A stretch of 64,000 nucleotides of DNA from Erythrobacter ramosus (GCF_009828055.1 NZ_WTYB01000001.1:821183-885182), one strand, 5' to 3'; shown: positions 27,356-35,968, counted from the first letter of the stretch. Notes: generated by a model from the letters alone, not told the origin. A program made the numbers and translations.

Positions 27356-28578
27356 TCCTTGTCACTCAAAGCCACAGTCCCGGCATCCACCAGCTTGCCG
27401 ATGGCACCGGAGGAGAGGCCCAGCTTCTCGCTGAGCACCTCTTCCGAATGTTCGCCGAGATAGGGCGCAGGAGCGGGATCACCTGCCGTCCGTCCCGGCA
27501 GGTTCGCGAATGAGCGGGTCGCGGGGTAATCGAAGCCTGAGGGGTTGGCGGGCGCGGGCCCAAACAGCGGATTGCCTGCCACTAGCACCGGATCATTCGC
27601 GGCCTCATATGCGGTGCGATAGCGTTCGAAGGTGCAGCCCTCCGCCGCCATTCGCGCTTCGAGCTGCGCGTAATCCATGCCGTCCGCCGCGCTCTGGAAC
27701 AGGGCGAACAGTGCGGCGCGGTGTTGGAAACGGGGAGTGTCCCCATCGGCAAAGCGCACGCCGCATTCGGCTTCCAAGGCGGCGATACCCGCCTCCAATC
27801 CGAACGCCTTGACGAGGCCCGTCCACTGCTTGGGCGTCAGCGCGGCGACCATGAAGCGAACGCCGTCACGGCTGCGGAAATCTCGCCCGAACGCGCCCCA
27901 GATCGCGTTGCCAAGCCGCTCGCGGTCAGACCCGCGATAGAGCACTTCGGCCATCAGCCCTGCGTTGGCCATGGTGCCAATCGCGACGTCACCCAAGGGC
28001 AGGCGCACTTCGTTGCCCTCTCCGGTGCGGTCGCGGTGGCGAAGGGCAGCGACCATGGCGAACGCGCCGTAGGCCCCCGTGATGAAGTCCCATGCCGGGA
28101 GCACCTGGTTGACTGGCGGGGCCGATGCTGCGTCCCAGTCCTCCGGCCCAGTCATCAGCGGGTATCCGGCGGCGGCGTTGACGGTGAAGTCCATCGCCTG
28201 GCGCCCGTCATGCCAGCCCATGACGCGCAAGGAGATCATGTCCGCGCGCTTGGCGGCCATCGCGGCGTGGCTGAGGAAGCTTTGTTCGGGCAGGTTGGTG
28301 ATGCATTGGCCGACCGCGCCCGCCAGCTCCACCAGCAACTCGCGGCCCTCGCCCGATTGCAGATCGAGCGCGACCGACTTCTTGGCGCGGTTGAGGTTCT
28401 CCCACGAGAGCGAGCGCCCCTCGCGTGTCAGCATGTAGCGGTTGTAATCGAGCCCGCCCGCCTTGTGGTCAACGCGGATCACCTCCGCCCCCAGCTGCGC
28501 GCAATACAGTCCCGCAGTGGGCGAGGCGACGAAGCTGGAGACTTCGACGATGCTCAGGTCATTGAGAAGATTATACAT
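27352..28578 (-). CDS. Class III (CaiB/BaiF) acyl-CoA transferase
   Basis: A 408-residue formyl-CoA-transferase-type enzyme that moves CoA between carboxylic acids. Family signatures include DLSIVEVSSFVASPTAGLYC, AQLGAEVIRVDHKAGG, NRAKKSVALDLQS and the AWDFITGAYGAFAMVAALRH stretch. ATG 28578 (MYNLLND) lies 8 nt inside the acyl-CoA dehydrogenase 3' end; the longer frame is inside that gene. It probably activates the pathway substrate. Confidence 0.95.
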   Translation of the reverse strand: MYNLLNDLSIVEVSSFVASPTAGLYCAQLGAEVIRVDHKAGGLDYNRYMLTREGRSLSWENLNRAKKSVALDLQSGEGRELLVELAGAVGQCITNLPEQSFLSHAAMAAKRADMISLRVMGWHDGRQAMDFTVNAAAGYPLMTGPEDWDAASAPPVNQVLPAWDFITGAYGAFAMVAALRHRDRTGEGNEVRLPLGDVAIGTMANAGLMAEVLYRGSDRERLGNAIWGAFGRDFRSRDGVRFMVAALTPKQWTGLVKAFGLEAGIAALEAECGVRFADGDTPRFQHRAALFALFQSAADGMDYAQLEARMAAEGCTFERYRTAYEAANDPVLVAGNPLFGPAPANPSGFDYPATRSFANLPGRTAGDPAPAPYLGEHSEEVLSEKLGLSSGAIGKLVDAGTVALSDKE

Positions 28579-29773
28579 TCCTATTCCACTCGCGCAGCAT
28601 GTGCTTGGCGATCTGGAGCTGGAGAATTTGCGTCGTGCCTTCGTAGATGCGGTAGATGCGCGCATCGCGGAAAAACCGCTCGGCGTCATATTCCGCGAGG
28701 TAGCCCGCGCCGCCGTAAATCTGCACCACGCGGTCGACCACCCGGCCGCACATCTCGCTGGCGAAGACCTTGAAGGCGGCGGCTTTGACCAGAATGTTCT
28801 CGCCCCGGTCAGCCCGCGCGGTGACGTCCGCCATCATGCTTTCGGCGGCGTAGATTTCGATCTCGCTGTCGGCGAGCATCGCCTGGATCAGCTGGAAGTT
28901 GGCGATTGGCTCGCCAAAGGCCTTGCGCTCATTGGCGTAGCGCAGCGCCGAATCGAGCGCCCGCCGTGCGTATCCGGTCGCCGCCGCGCCCACAGAAATG
29001 CGCCCATTGTCGAGGCTCTTCATCGCGAAGACGAAGCCCTTTCCGGTCTCGCCGCCCAGCAGCGCATCGCCCGGCACACGGACATCGTCGAGCATGATGT
29101 CGGCAATATGCGATCCGCTCTGCCCCATCTTCTTGTCGGGGCTTCCGGTCGAAACCCCCGGCGCGTTCATCGGCACCAGAAAGGCGGACACATGCGCGTT
29201 CTTGGGCAGCGCTTCCTTGTTGGTGCGCGCCATGATCAGCGCGACTTCGGCGTGGGGGGCGTTGGTGATGTAGCGTTTGGTGCCGTTCAAGATCCAGCCG
29301 TTGCCGTCCGGATCGGGAACCGCCGTTGTCGCCAGTCCGGCGCTGTCGCTGCCCGAGCCCGGCTCGGTCAGGCCGAAGCAGGCGATGCGCCCTTCCGCGA
29401 TCTTCGGATACCATTCGGCCTTCTGGGCCTCCGTCGCGCCGTTCTTGAGCGCGCTCGCAAACATGCCGACATTGATCGAGAAGATCGACCGGTAAGCGGG
29501 CGCGGCATAAGCCATGATGTTCACGACGCGGGCGTACTGCGTCATGTTGAGCCCCGCGCCGCCGAACTCTTCGGGCACTGAGAGGCCGAACAGCCCCATT
29601 TCGCGCATTTCCTTGAGGATGTCCTCGGGGATGCGGTCCTCGGCGATCACTTGCGCTTCGGCCGGGATCAGCCGTTCGCGGACATAGCGCTTCAGCTGCT
29701 CGGCGAACTGTTCGAAGGTGTCCTCGTCCATACCCATGTTGACCGGCGCGGCGAGATTGGTGGGGGCATTCAT
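28571..29773 (-). CDS. Acyl-CoA dehydrogenase
   Basis: FAD enzyme introducing the alpha-beta double bond in acyl-CoA; first gene of the operon. It has 400 residues. FAD-binding CFGLTEPGSGSDSAG, IYGGAGYLAEYDAERFFRDA and the catalytic Glu in IYEGTTQILQLQIAKHML mark the family. ATG 29773 has AAGGAT upstream; a TTG at 29782 would add three residues. Chain-length preference is not evident. Confidence 0.96.
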   Translation of the reverse strand: MNAPTNLAAPVNMGMDEDTFEQFAEQLKRYVRERLIPAEAQVIAEDRIPEDILKEMREMGLFGLSVPEEFGGAGLNMTQYARVVNIMAYAAPAYRSIFSINVGMFASALKNGATEAQKAEWYPKIAEGRIACFGLTEPGSGSDSAGLATTAVPDPDGNGWILNGTKRYITNAPHAEVALIMARTNKEALPKNAHVSAFLVPMNAPGVSTGSPDKKMGQSGSHIADIMLDDVRVPGDALLGGETGKGFVFAMKSLDNGRISVGAAATGYARRALDSALRYANERKAFGEPIANFQLIQAMLADSEIEIYAAESMMADVTARADRGENILVKAAAFKVFASEMCGRVVDRVVQIYGGAGYLAEYDAERFFRDARIYRIYEGTTQILQLQIAKHMLREWNRNV

Positions 29774-29820
29774 GGTGAGCAATCATCCTTGGGCAGGAAG
29801 GCAGGCTGGCCTGCTCGCGC

Positions 29821-30069
29821 CTAATTGCGCGGAGCGGCCTCGTCGCCTGTCATTTCGGCAGGGGCTGGCGCAGCCACTTGGGACGGCGTGTCAGATGGCG
29901 CATCCGAGGGTAGGGCCTCGGGCGGCAGGCGGCGCTCGTCCAGCATCGCGGCGGCATCCTCAAGCGCCTTGGCCTCGCCCGCGCTGACCCCGCCCGGCGC
30001 GCTCGCCCCCTCGCCCCCGCACGCGGCGAGGGTGAGGGCGAGGCCCGCGGCGATTGGCCAGCGCGGCAT
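29821..30069 (-). CDS. Small hypothetical lipoprotein
   Basis: An 82-residue protein with a lipobox (LTLAAC, Cys at residue 17), a Gly/Ala-rich linker, a short helical stretch (AKALEDAAAMLDERR) and a Pro/Ser/Ala tail. It has no known domain. It is 8 nt downstream of another lipoprotein gene and is probably cotranscribed. Confidence 0.7.
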   Translation of the reverse strand: MPRWPIAAGLALTLAACGGEGASAPGGVSAGEAKALEDAAAMLDERRLPPEALPSDAPSDTPSQVAAPAPAEMTGDEAAPRN

Positions 30070-30077
30070 TGCGCGGC

Positions 30078-30365
30078 TTACTCGGCCGGTGCTTCAGCCG
30101 CAGCCGAGGCTTCGGCAGCGACATTGGCAGCAGCTTCGGCCGATTGCTCGGTGGTGGCTTCGGTCGCCGCATCGGTCACAGGCGCGTCAGTCGCGGTGGC
30201 GGACGGATCGGCAACCGGGACTTCGGCGACCGGCGCCAGCGCGCTGTCGGCGGGCATTTCCACGGTATCGGCGCTCGCCTCGGTCGAGGCATCATCGGCG
30301 CTGCCGCAAGCGGCGAGCATCAGGGCAGCGCCAGCAAGGGCGGTGAAGGGGGCAGCTTTGCGCAT
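30078..30365 (-). CDS. Ala/Glu/Thr-rich low-complexity lipoprotein
   Basis: A 95-residue product: MRKAAPFTALAGAALMLAAC gives a lipobox Cys at residue 20, then about 75 residues composed almost only of Ala, Glu, Thr, Asp, Val, Pro and Ser. It is likely an extended, acidic periplasmic tail without a fold. ATG 30365 is chosen because it starts the signal peptide; the open frame upstream is not plausible. Confidence 0.7.
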   Translation of the reverse strand: MRKAAPFTALAGAALMLAACGSADDASTEASADTVEMPADSALAPVAEVPVADPSATATDAPVTDAATEATTEQSAEAAANVAAEASAAAEAPAE

Positions 30366-30473
30366 CAGGTGTGTCCTCTCGTCGGTGACGTTATGGCGGG
30401 GGTTTAGCCAAGCCTTGGGGGATACGCCAAGCGGCAAATGGTGCCTTAACCATTGTCGGTTAGGCTGCCGCGC

Positions 30474-31436
30474 ATGACCCGCAATCAATCCCTCGCGCTA
30501 TCCGCGCTCGTCGCTGCCGCTGCTACTGCCGCGCTGCCTGCCGCCGTGCTGCTCGCCCAGCCTGTTCCCGGTGCCTTCACCGTGGCCGAGACCGGGCGCA
30601 GCTATGGCACCTTGCAGGACGCGGTGAATGATATCGGCAACAGTCGCGCCACGATCCGCATCGCGCCCGGCACCTATCGCCAATGCGCGGTGCAGGAAGA
30701 GGGCGTGATCATCTACGAAGCCGCCGAACCCGGCACCGTCACGCTGGCGGGCCGCGCGTGTGAGGGCAAGGGCTCGCTCGTGCTGCGCGGGACAGGGGCA
30801 GAGATTCGCGGGCTCACCTTCAGCAACATCAATGTCGAAGATGGCAATGGCGCGGGCATCCGGTTGGAAGCGGGCGCGTTGAATGTGGCCTATGCCCGGT
30901 TCGAGAACAGCCAGCAGGGCATCCTGAGTGCCGCCGATCCGTCGATCCGGGTCTACATCACCCGTTCGACCTTCACCGGGCTCGGCACCTGCGAGAACGA
31001 CGCGGGCTGCGCGCATTCGCTGTACATCGGCGATATCGGCTCGCTCACCGTGCGCGAAAGTCGGTTCGAACGCGGCACCGGCGGCCATTACCTGAAAGCG
31101 CGCGCCACCGAGGTCGTGATCGAGGGCAACAGTTTCGATGACGCCAACGGGCGCACTACCAATTACATGATTGATCTGCCCGCTGGCAGCGTCGGCCGGA
31201 TTGCGGACAACTGGTTCGTGCAGGGGCGCGACAAGGAGAATTACTCGACCTTCATCGCGCTGGGAGCAGAAGACCTGCTCCACCCCTCGGACGGGCTTCA
31301 GGTGGTGAACAATGAAGCCCGCTTCGTCCCCGGCCTGACCCGCCAGACCGCCTTCTTCGCCGACTGGACGGGATCGCGGATCGTGATGCAGGGCAACAAG
31401 CTGGCGGCGGGGATCAAGCAGTACGAGCAGCGCTAA
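30474..31436 (+). CDS. Exported right-handed beta-helix (NosD/pectate-lyase-like) protein
   Basis: A 320-residue protein with an N-terminal signal peptide cleaved near LLAQPVPGAF. YGTLQDAVNDIGNSRATIRI and APGTYRQCAV mark the first coil of a parallel beta-helix. Repeating short strands follow (LRGTGAEIRGLTFSNINVED, AYARFENSQQGILS, VRESRFERGTGGHYLKARAT). No catalytic residues of a polysaccharide lyase are evident. The stop overlaps the convergent ribA stop. Carbohydrate binding is a guess. Confidence 0.85.
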   Translation: MTRNQSLALSALVAAAATAALPAAVLLAQPVPGAFTVAETGRSYGTLQDAVNDIGNSRATIRIAPGTYRQCAVQEEGVIIYEAAEPGTVTLAGRACEGKGSLVLRGTGAEIRGLTFSNINVEDGNGAGIRLEAGALNVAYARFENSQQGILSAADPSIRVYITRSTFTGLGTCENDAGCAHSLYIGDIGSLTVRESRFERGTGGHYLKARATEVVIEGNSFDDANGRTTNYMIDLPAGSVGRIADNWFVQGRDKENYSTFIALGAEDLLHPSDGLQVVNNEARFVPGLTRQTAFFADWTGSRIVMQGNKLAAGIKQYEQR

Positions 31437-32461
31437 AGCAGCAAATGCCCTGACCGGTCGCGCTTGGTCGCCAGATAGCGGGCGTTGTGCGGGTTTTCGG
31501 GGAGTTGGTGCGGCACGCGTTCGGTGACCGTGATGCCTGCAGCCTCCAGCGCGGTGACTTTCGCCGGATTGTTTGTCAGCAGGTGGATCGTCCGCGCTCC
31601 CAACAGATCGAGCATCCGCGCCGCCACCGGGAAATCGCGGGCCTCGTCGGGCAGGCCGAGCCGCTGGTTGGCCTCGACCGTGTCGAACCCCTGATCCTGC
31701 AACCGGTAGGCGCGCAGCTTGTTGACGAGGCCGATCCCGCGCCCCTCCTGCCGCATATAGAGCAGCACGCCCCACCCGCCTGAGTCCTGCGCCTCATGCG
31801 CCATCGCGTGCAGCGCGGCGTCGAGTTGCGGGCCGCAGTCGCATTTGAGGCTGCCGAGGATGTCGCCGGTGAGGCACTCGGAATGCAGCCGGACGAGCGG
31901 CTGGCGGTCGCCCGATTGCTTGCCGATGACCAGCGCCACGTGTTCGCGCAGGTCGGCGGCTGAACGGAAGGCGACAATCTCGGCATCCTCGCAAGCCGAA
32001 ACGGGCAGGCGGGCGCGGGTCACGATGCGCAGAGCGCCCGCAGCGGAATAGGCGGCAAGATCGGACACGGCGACCGGCTGCGCCTCGCCCGCGTCCACTG
32101 GATTGACCAGAAACGCAGGCAAAATCCCCGCAATCCGCGCCAGTTCCAGCGCCGCGCGGGCGGATTCTTCCCAATCCAGCGTCACCGCCTTGAACGGGCC
32201 TTTCAAGGGATTGCCCAGATCGAGCGCCGGGTCGGCAATCGGCAGGGCATCCCGCATGGTGAAATCCTCACCCCCGGCGATCAGGACGGGGGCGTGCGGC
32301 ACGGCGGCCTCGCGCTGGTTGGCGAGTTTCAGCGTGGCGGCGCGGGCGGCGGAAATCAGCATCCGCGGCGCGCTGGCACCCTGCGCGATAGCGGTTTCCA
32401 CCGGGAGTAGAACCGGCCCACCCTCGAACGCCAGCGGCCAGCCGTGGCGCAGCGCGTCCAC
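31433..32461 (-). CDS. ribA: GTP cyclohydrolase II with extended N-terminal region
   Basis: First committed step of riboflavin synthesis from GTP. The C-terminal 200 residues are RibA: SECLTGDILGSLKCDCGPQL carries the three zinc cysteines and RQEGRGIGLVNKL the catalytic Arg region. About 140 residues ahead of it resemble a degenerate RibB-like region. GTG 32461 (342 residues) is a conservative start; a CTG at 32503 overlapping the xthA stop would add 14 residues. Other riboflavin genes are not nearby. Confidence 0.93.
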   Translation of the reverse strand: MDALRHGWPLAFEGGPVLLPVETAIAQGASAPRMLISAARAATLKLANQREAAVPHAPVLIAGGEDFTMRDALPIADPALDLGNPLKGPFKAVTLDWEESARAALELARIAGILPAFLVNPVDAGEAQPVAVSDLAAYSAAGALRIVTRARLPVSACEDAEIVAFRSAADLREHVALVIGKQSGDRQPLVRLHSECLTGDILGSLKCDCGPQLDAALHAMAHEAQDSGGWGVLLYMRQEGRGIGLVNKLRAYRLQDQGFDTVEANQRLGLPDEARDFPVAARMLDLLGARTIHLLTNNPAKVTALEAAGITVTERVPHQLPENPHNARYLATKRDRSGHLLL

Positions 32462-32499
32462 CGCCTGCGCCGCGCGGCGGGACGGGGAAGGCGGCTCGC

Positions 32500-33288
32500 T
32501 CAGAGGTCGAACTCCGTGATCAGCGGCACGTGATCGGACGGCTGCGTCCAGCTGCGCGCATCTTCCAGCACGCGGTGCGAGCGAGCCTGCTTCGCCACCT
32601 CGGGCGAGGCCCACATATGATCGAGCCGGCGGCCCTTGTCGTTCTCCTGCCAGCCCGGATTGCGATAGCTCCACCACGAGTAATAGCGCGCCGGAGCGGG
32701 CACATGCTGACGCCCGAGATCAACCCAGCCGTGGGCGTCCTGAAACCGGCCCAGCGTCTCGACCTCAATCGGCGTGTGGCTTACGACCTTCAGCAGTTGC
32801 TTGTGGCTCCACACATCACTTTCCAGCGGGGCGATGTTGAAATCGCCGACGATCAGCGTGGGGCGGTCGAGCGTATCGGCCCACTTCGTCATCCGCCCAA
32901 GGAAATCGAGCTTCTGGCCAAATTTCTTGTTCACCTCGCGGTCCGGCACATCGCCGCCAGCGGGGACATAGACGTTCTCGACCAGCAGATCCTTGCCCAG
33001 CACTTCCACGCCGATATGTCGCGCTTCGCCATTGTCCTGCCAGTCGTGGCGGGTGACTTCGCGGATCGGCACGCGGCTGACTGTGGCGACGCCGTGATAG
33101 CCCTTCTGCCCGCTCACCGCCTGATGGATATAGCCCAGCGCCGCCAGCGCCTCGGCCGGGAATAGGTGGCTCTCGCACTTGATCTCCTGCAGGCACAGGA
33201 TGTCAGGCGCGGCTTCGGTGAGCAGCTTTTCGATCAGGCCCACGCGCAGGCGGGCGGAATTGATGTTCCAGGTGGCGACAGTCAGCAT
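32500..33288 (-). CDS. xthA: Exodeoxyribonuclease III (AP endonuclease)
   Basis: DNA repair nuclease acting at abasic sites and 3' ends; 262 residues. Motifs in order are ATWNINSARLRVG, LCLQEIKCESHLFP (metal Glu), VYVPAGGD, VGDFNIAP and the catalytic His in QPSDHVPLITEF. ATG 33288 (MLTVATWN) begins the domain; 12 upstream codons are unlikely. ribA follows directly on the same strand. Confidence 0.97.
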   Translation of the reverse strand: MLTVATWNINSARLRVGLIEKLLTEAAPDILCLQEIKCESHLFPAEALAALGYIHQAVSGQKGYHGVATVSRVPIREVTRHDWQDNGEARHIGVEVLGKDLLVENVYVPAGGDVPDREVNKKFGQKLDFLGRMTKWADTLDRPTLIVGDFNIAPLESDVWSHKQLLKVVSHTPIEVETLGRFQDAHGWVDLGRQHVPAPARYYSWWSYRNPGWQENDKGRRLDHMWASPEVAKQARSHRVLEDARSWTQPSDHVPLITEFDL

Positions 33289-33436
33289 GGCAGCGGACTT
33301 AGGAGTATGAGCGCCGGTCCTCAAGTAGCGAAGCGGTAGGGCGACAAGAACGCCTAAAATCTAGCGGCGCGGGTGCAGATCATCTCTTTACCGTCACATC
33401 TGCAACCGATAGCGCGCCAGACCAAGGAGAACCCCG

Positions 33437-34903
33437 ATGACCACGAGCCGCGCGATGATCGCTCTGCTGGCCGCAGCCTTGCCCTTGGGCGGGTGCGTGA
33501 CCACCATCAACACCAGCGGCATGAGCGATGCGCGTCCCGCTCCGATGGCAGAGGCTGCCGCGCCGAAGCAGGCGAAGAACGTGATCCTGTTCATCGGTGA
33601 CGGCATGGGCATCTCCACCATCACCGCTACGCGTATTTACGAAGGGCAGAAGCGCGGCGAGACGGGGGAGGAAAACCGCCTCAGCTTCGAAAAATTCGAT
33701 AACCTTGCGCTGGTCAAGACCTACAACACCAATGCGCAGGTGCCCGACAGCGCGGGCACGGCGACCGCGATGCATTCAGGGACCAAGACCCGCATTGGGG
33801 TGCTCGGCATCGGGCCGGATGCGGAAAAGGGCGTATGCAAGGATGCGCTCGCCAATCCCTTGCCCTTGCTGGGCGAGGAAGTGAAACAGCGCGGCCTCGC
33901 GCTCGGGATCGTCACCACGACGCGCCTGACTCATGCGACTCCGGCGAGCGTCTATTCGCGCAGCGCGGATCGTGACTGGGAGGCGGACAGCAATATTCCT
34001 GCCGATCAGCAGGGGCAGGGCTGCAAGGACATCGCGCAGCAGCTCGCCGATGCGAAGTTCGACGTTGCGCTCGGCGGCGGTACCTCGGTGTTCTACGGCA
34101 AGGACAAGGAGCGCAGTGGCCGCCGGATCGATGCGGGCGCCGATCTGCCCAGTGCATGGGCCGCGGCAAACGGCGGCACCGTCGTCAAGACCGCCGCCGA
34201 GCTCGCCGCCGCGCCGATGGACAAGCCGGTGCTCGGCCTGTTCAATCCCGGCCACCTGACCTTCATGGCCGACCGCAAGGCGGATTCGCCCGAACCCACC
34301 CTGACCGATATGACCGCGCAGGCGATTGCGCGGTTGAAGGCCGATCCCGATGGCTTCTACCTGATGGTCGAAGGCGGGCGGATCGATCACGCGCACCACG
34401 CTGGCCAAGCGGGCTATGCGCTGGAGGAGGCGGTCGAGTTCGCCCGCGCAGTGCAATATGCGGTCGACAATACCGACCCCGCGGAAACGCTCATCATGGT
34501 GACGGCGGATCACAGCCACGTCTTCACGATCTCGGGCTACCCCAAGCGCGGCAATGACATTCTCGGGCTGGTGGTGCCGCCTGCAGGTCGCGGTGAGGAC
34601 GGGGGTGACGGCGCAACCCCAGTGGCCGCGATCGACGGCAAGCCTTACACGACGCTCGGCTATGCCAACGGGCCGGGGGGGCTGAATGTCGACGAGGACG
34701 GTGACGGCGAACACGCCCGTCCGATGCCCGATACCGGGATCAAGGCCCGCCAGCAGGCGCTGGTGCCGCTCGGTAGCGAGACTCACGGCGGCGAGGACGT
34801 CGCCCTGTTCGCCACCGGCCCCGGCGCAAACCGCGTGCGCGGCGTGATTGAGCAGAACGTGATCTACGCGATCATCCGCAAGGCGCTGGGCTGGGAGGAC
34901 TAG
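33437..34903 (+). CDS. phoA: Alkaline phosphatase, lipoprotein-type
   Basis: Hydrolyses phosphate monoesters outside the cytoplasm. It has 488 residues. The lipobox PLGGC (Cys at about residue 20) indicates membrane anchoring. VILFIGDGMG holds the first metal Asp, and VPDSAGTATAMHSGTKTR the phosphorylated Ser. GGRIDHAHH, VTADHSHVF and ETHGGEDVALFATG give the remaining metal ligands. AAGGAG precedes ATG 33437. I see no good Pho box upstream, so phosphate control is not shown. Confidence 0.94.
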   Translation: MTTSRAMIALLAAALPLGGCVTTINTSGMSDARPAPMAEAAAPKQAKNVILFIGDGMGISTITATRIYEGQKRGETGEENRLSFEKFDNLALVKTYNTNAQVPDSAGTATAMHSGTKTRIGVLGIGPDAEKGVCKDALANPLPLLGEEVKQRGLALGIVTTTRLTHATPASVYSRSADRDWEADSNIPADQQGQGCKDIAQQLADAKFDVALGGGTSVFYGKDKERSGRRIDAGADLPSAWAAANGGTVVKTAAELAAAPMDKPVLGLFNPGHLTFMADRKADSPEPTLTDMTAQAIARLKADPDGFYLMVEGGRIDHAHHAGQAGYALEEAVEFARAVQYAVDNTDPAETLIMVTADHSHVFTISGYPKRGNDILGLVVPPAGRGEDGGDGATPVAAIDGKPYTTLGYANGPGGLNVDEDGDGEHARPMPDTGIKARQQALVPLGSETHGGEDVALFATGPGANRVRGVIEQNVIYAIIRKALGWED

Positions 34904-35075
34904 GGGACTGGGCTACCGGGTAAGCGCCAAAACGGTCGAGCAGCGACCGCAAGCGCGACCGCGCGCCCGAGCTTATGCGAGGAAAGCCAAGCGGGTCGGA
35001 CGGCCCGCGCCCGGCGCTTGAGGGCGCAAACAAAAAACGCGCGCTTTGCAGGCCTGCATAAACCGCCGGGACACC

Positions 35076-35111
35076 AAAAACCCTCGACCCGGGGGCGGTG
35101 GGTCGAGGGTT
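35076..35111 (-). terminator. Strong intrinsic terminator for leftward transcription
   Basis: AACCCTCGACCC (35079-35090) pairs perfectly with GGGTCGAGGGTT (35100-35111) around a 9-nt loop. On the minus strand the stem is followed by five T (35076-35080). On the plus strand there is no proper T-run. Confidence 0.85.
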
Positions 35112-35201
35112 CCATGGAGCGTTCGTCACGCTTGTACAAGGCAGGCCCAATTCCGAAGGGTGGGCAACAGGGGGGAAACCTCCCTTCGAGCCGCCTTGTT
35201 G
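35076..35201 (-). ncRNA. Candidate leftward structured RNA ending at an intrinsic terminator
   Basis: In leftward direction a nested hairpin (35201 down to about 35136) is followed by a terminator with TTTTT. It lies 90-210 nt downstream of the lolA stop, so it may be a 3'-UTR-derived RNA rather than a separate gene. No convincing promoter was found. The ends are approximate. Confidence 0.4.
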
Positions 35202-35287
35202 AGAAGGATTAGCCGGTCGTGGCTTTCATTCACATGAACACGCTGCGAATTTTGTCGCGTTCTTACAACAGCTCGCCGTGGCGCCGT

Positions 35288-35968
35288 TCATCCTGGACGA
35301 CGAGTTGAGCGGCGCGGGTCCTTGAAGGTGAACGTGCTGTCGGCGACGGCCACGCCGTAACGCTGGTTCGACAGCACCACCTTGGTGCGGTTGTTCTGCG
35401 CATCGAGCGCGACCCAGTGGGTCAGCTGCAAACCGCCGGGCGCCGACGGGTTCTTCGTGAAGATCAGCGTGATCATCCCGAACTCGGGCTTTTTGGGATC
35501 GCGCACTTCCACGCTCAGCACATTGGGGTTGCTGGTCGGCACCATCTTGCCGAACTTCTTCACATCGCGCTCAGGATCGAACAGCGCGCCCAGCGGCGAA
35601 TTGCCGATCGGCCAGCGTTCGACCTGATTGACCTCGTAATCGATCACGTAAAGCGACTTGCCGTTCGAGATGACGAGGAAATCGGCGTCCTTGCCATAGT
35701 CGAAGCGAATCTTGCCCGGGCGCTTCAACGTCATCTGCCCGCGAAGGGTTGCGCCCTGCCGGTCGGTCTGGGTGAAGTCGGCCTTCATGGTGGAAATGCC
35801 GCGCAGCGCGCCGACCACCTTGTCGAGGTTGGTGGCGGACTGAGCCGCAGATTGCGCCGCAGCCGGAGCGGTCAGCGGGGCCGTGCCAGCCGGGGCAAGG
35901 CCAAGCGCCAGCGCACCGGCCCCAAGGCCGATGGCGAGTGTGCGAAGAGAAGCGATAGGTGTTTTCAT
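35288..35968 (-). CDS. lolA: Outer-membrane lipoprotein carrier LolA-like protein
   Basis: Periplasmic chaperone carrying lipoproteins to the outer membrane. It has 226 residues with a signal peptide ending around APAAAQS. The LolA fold is seen in ISTMKADFTQTDRQGATLRG, LKRPGKIRFDYGKDADFLVI and NGKSLYVIDYEVNQVERWPI. ATG 35968 (MKTPIASLRT) starts the signal. Partners lolB-E are not in the window. A 3' structured stretch and terminator follow. Confidence 0.92.
   Translation of the reverse strand: MKTPIASLRTLAIGLGAGALALGLAPAGTAPLTAPAAAQSAAQSATNLDKVVGALRGISTMKADFTQTDRQGATLRGQMTLKRPGKIRFDYGKDADFLVISNGKSLYVIDYEVNQVERWPIGNSPLGALFDPERDVKKFGKMVPTSNPNVLSVEVRDPKKPEFGMITLIFTKNPSAPGGLQLTHWVALDAQNNRTKVVLSNQRYGVAVADSTFTFKDPRRSTRRPG

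Larger units (their letters stand above)
34904..35287. other. Gene-free structured stretch between alkaline phosphatase and lolA
   Basis: 384 nt without a credible gene; small frames on both strands overlap heavily with stems. It contains a 12-bp palindrome TGCAGGCCTGCA (35047-35058), the terminator at 35076-35111, and an elaborate hairpin at about 35136-35201 with outer pairing ACAAGGC/GCCTTGT, inner CGAAGGG/CCCTTCG and an AGGGGGG-AAA-CCTCCCT tip. It is read most naturally leftward as lolA 3' UTR or an independent RNA. I do not recognise a known family. Confidence 0.55.

Noticed and set aside
34978..35060. Possible two-piece tmRNA with a tag frame ending at 35058-35061
   Set aside because: A frame reading GANKKRALCRPA then stop exists, but it lacks the usual hydrophobic-Ala-Ala tag end, and no T-arm sequence or tRNA-like ends are present.
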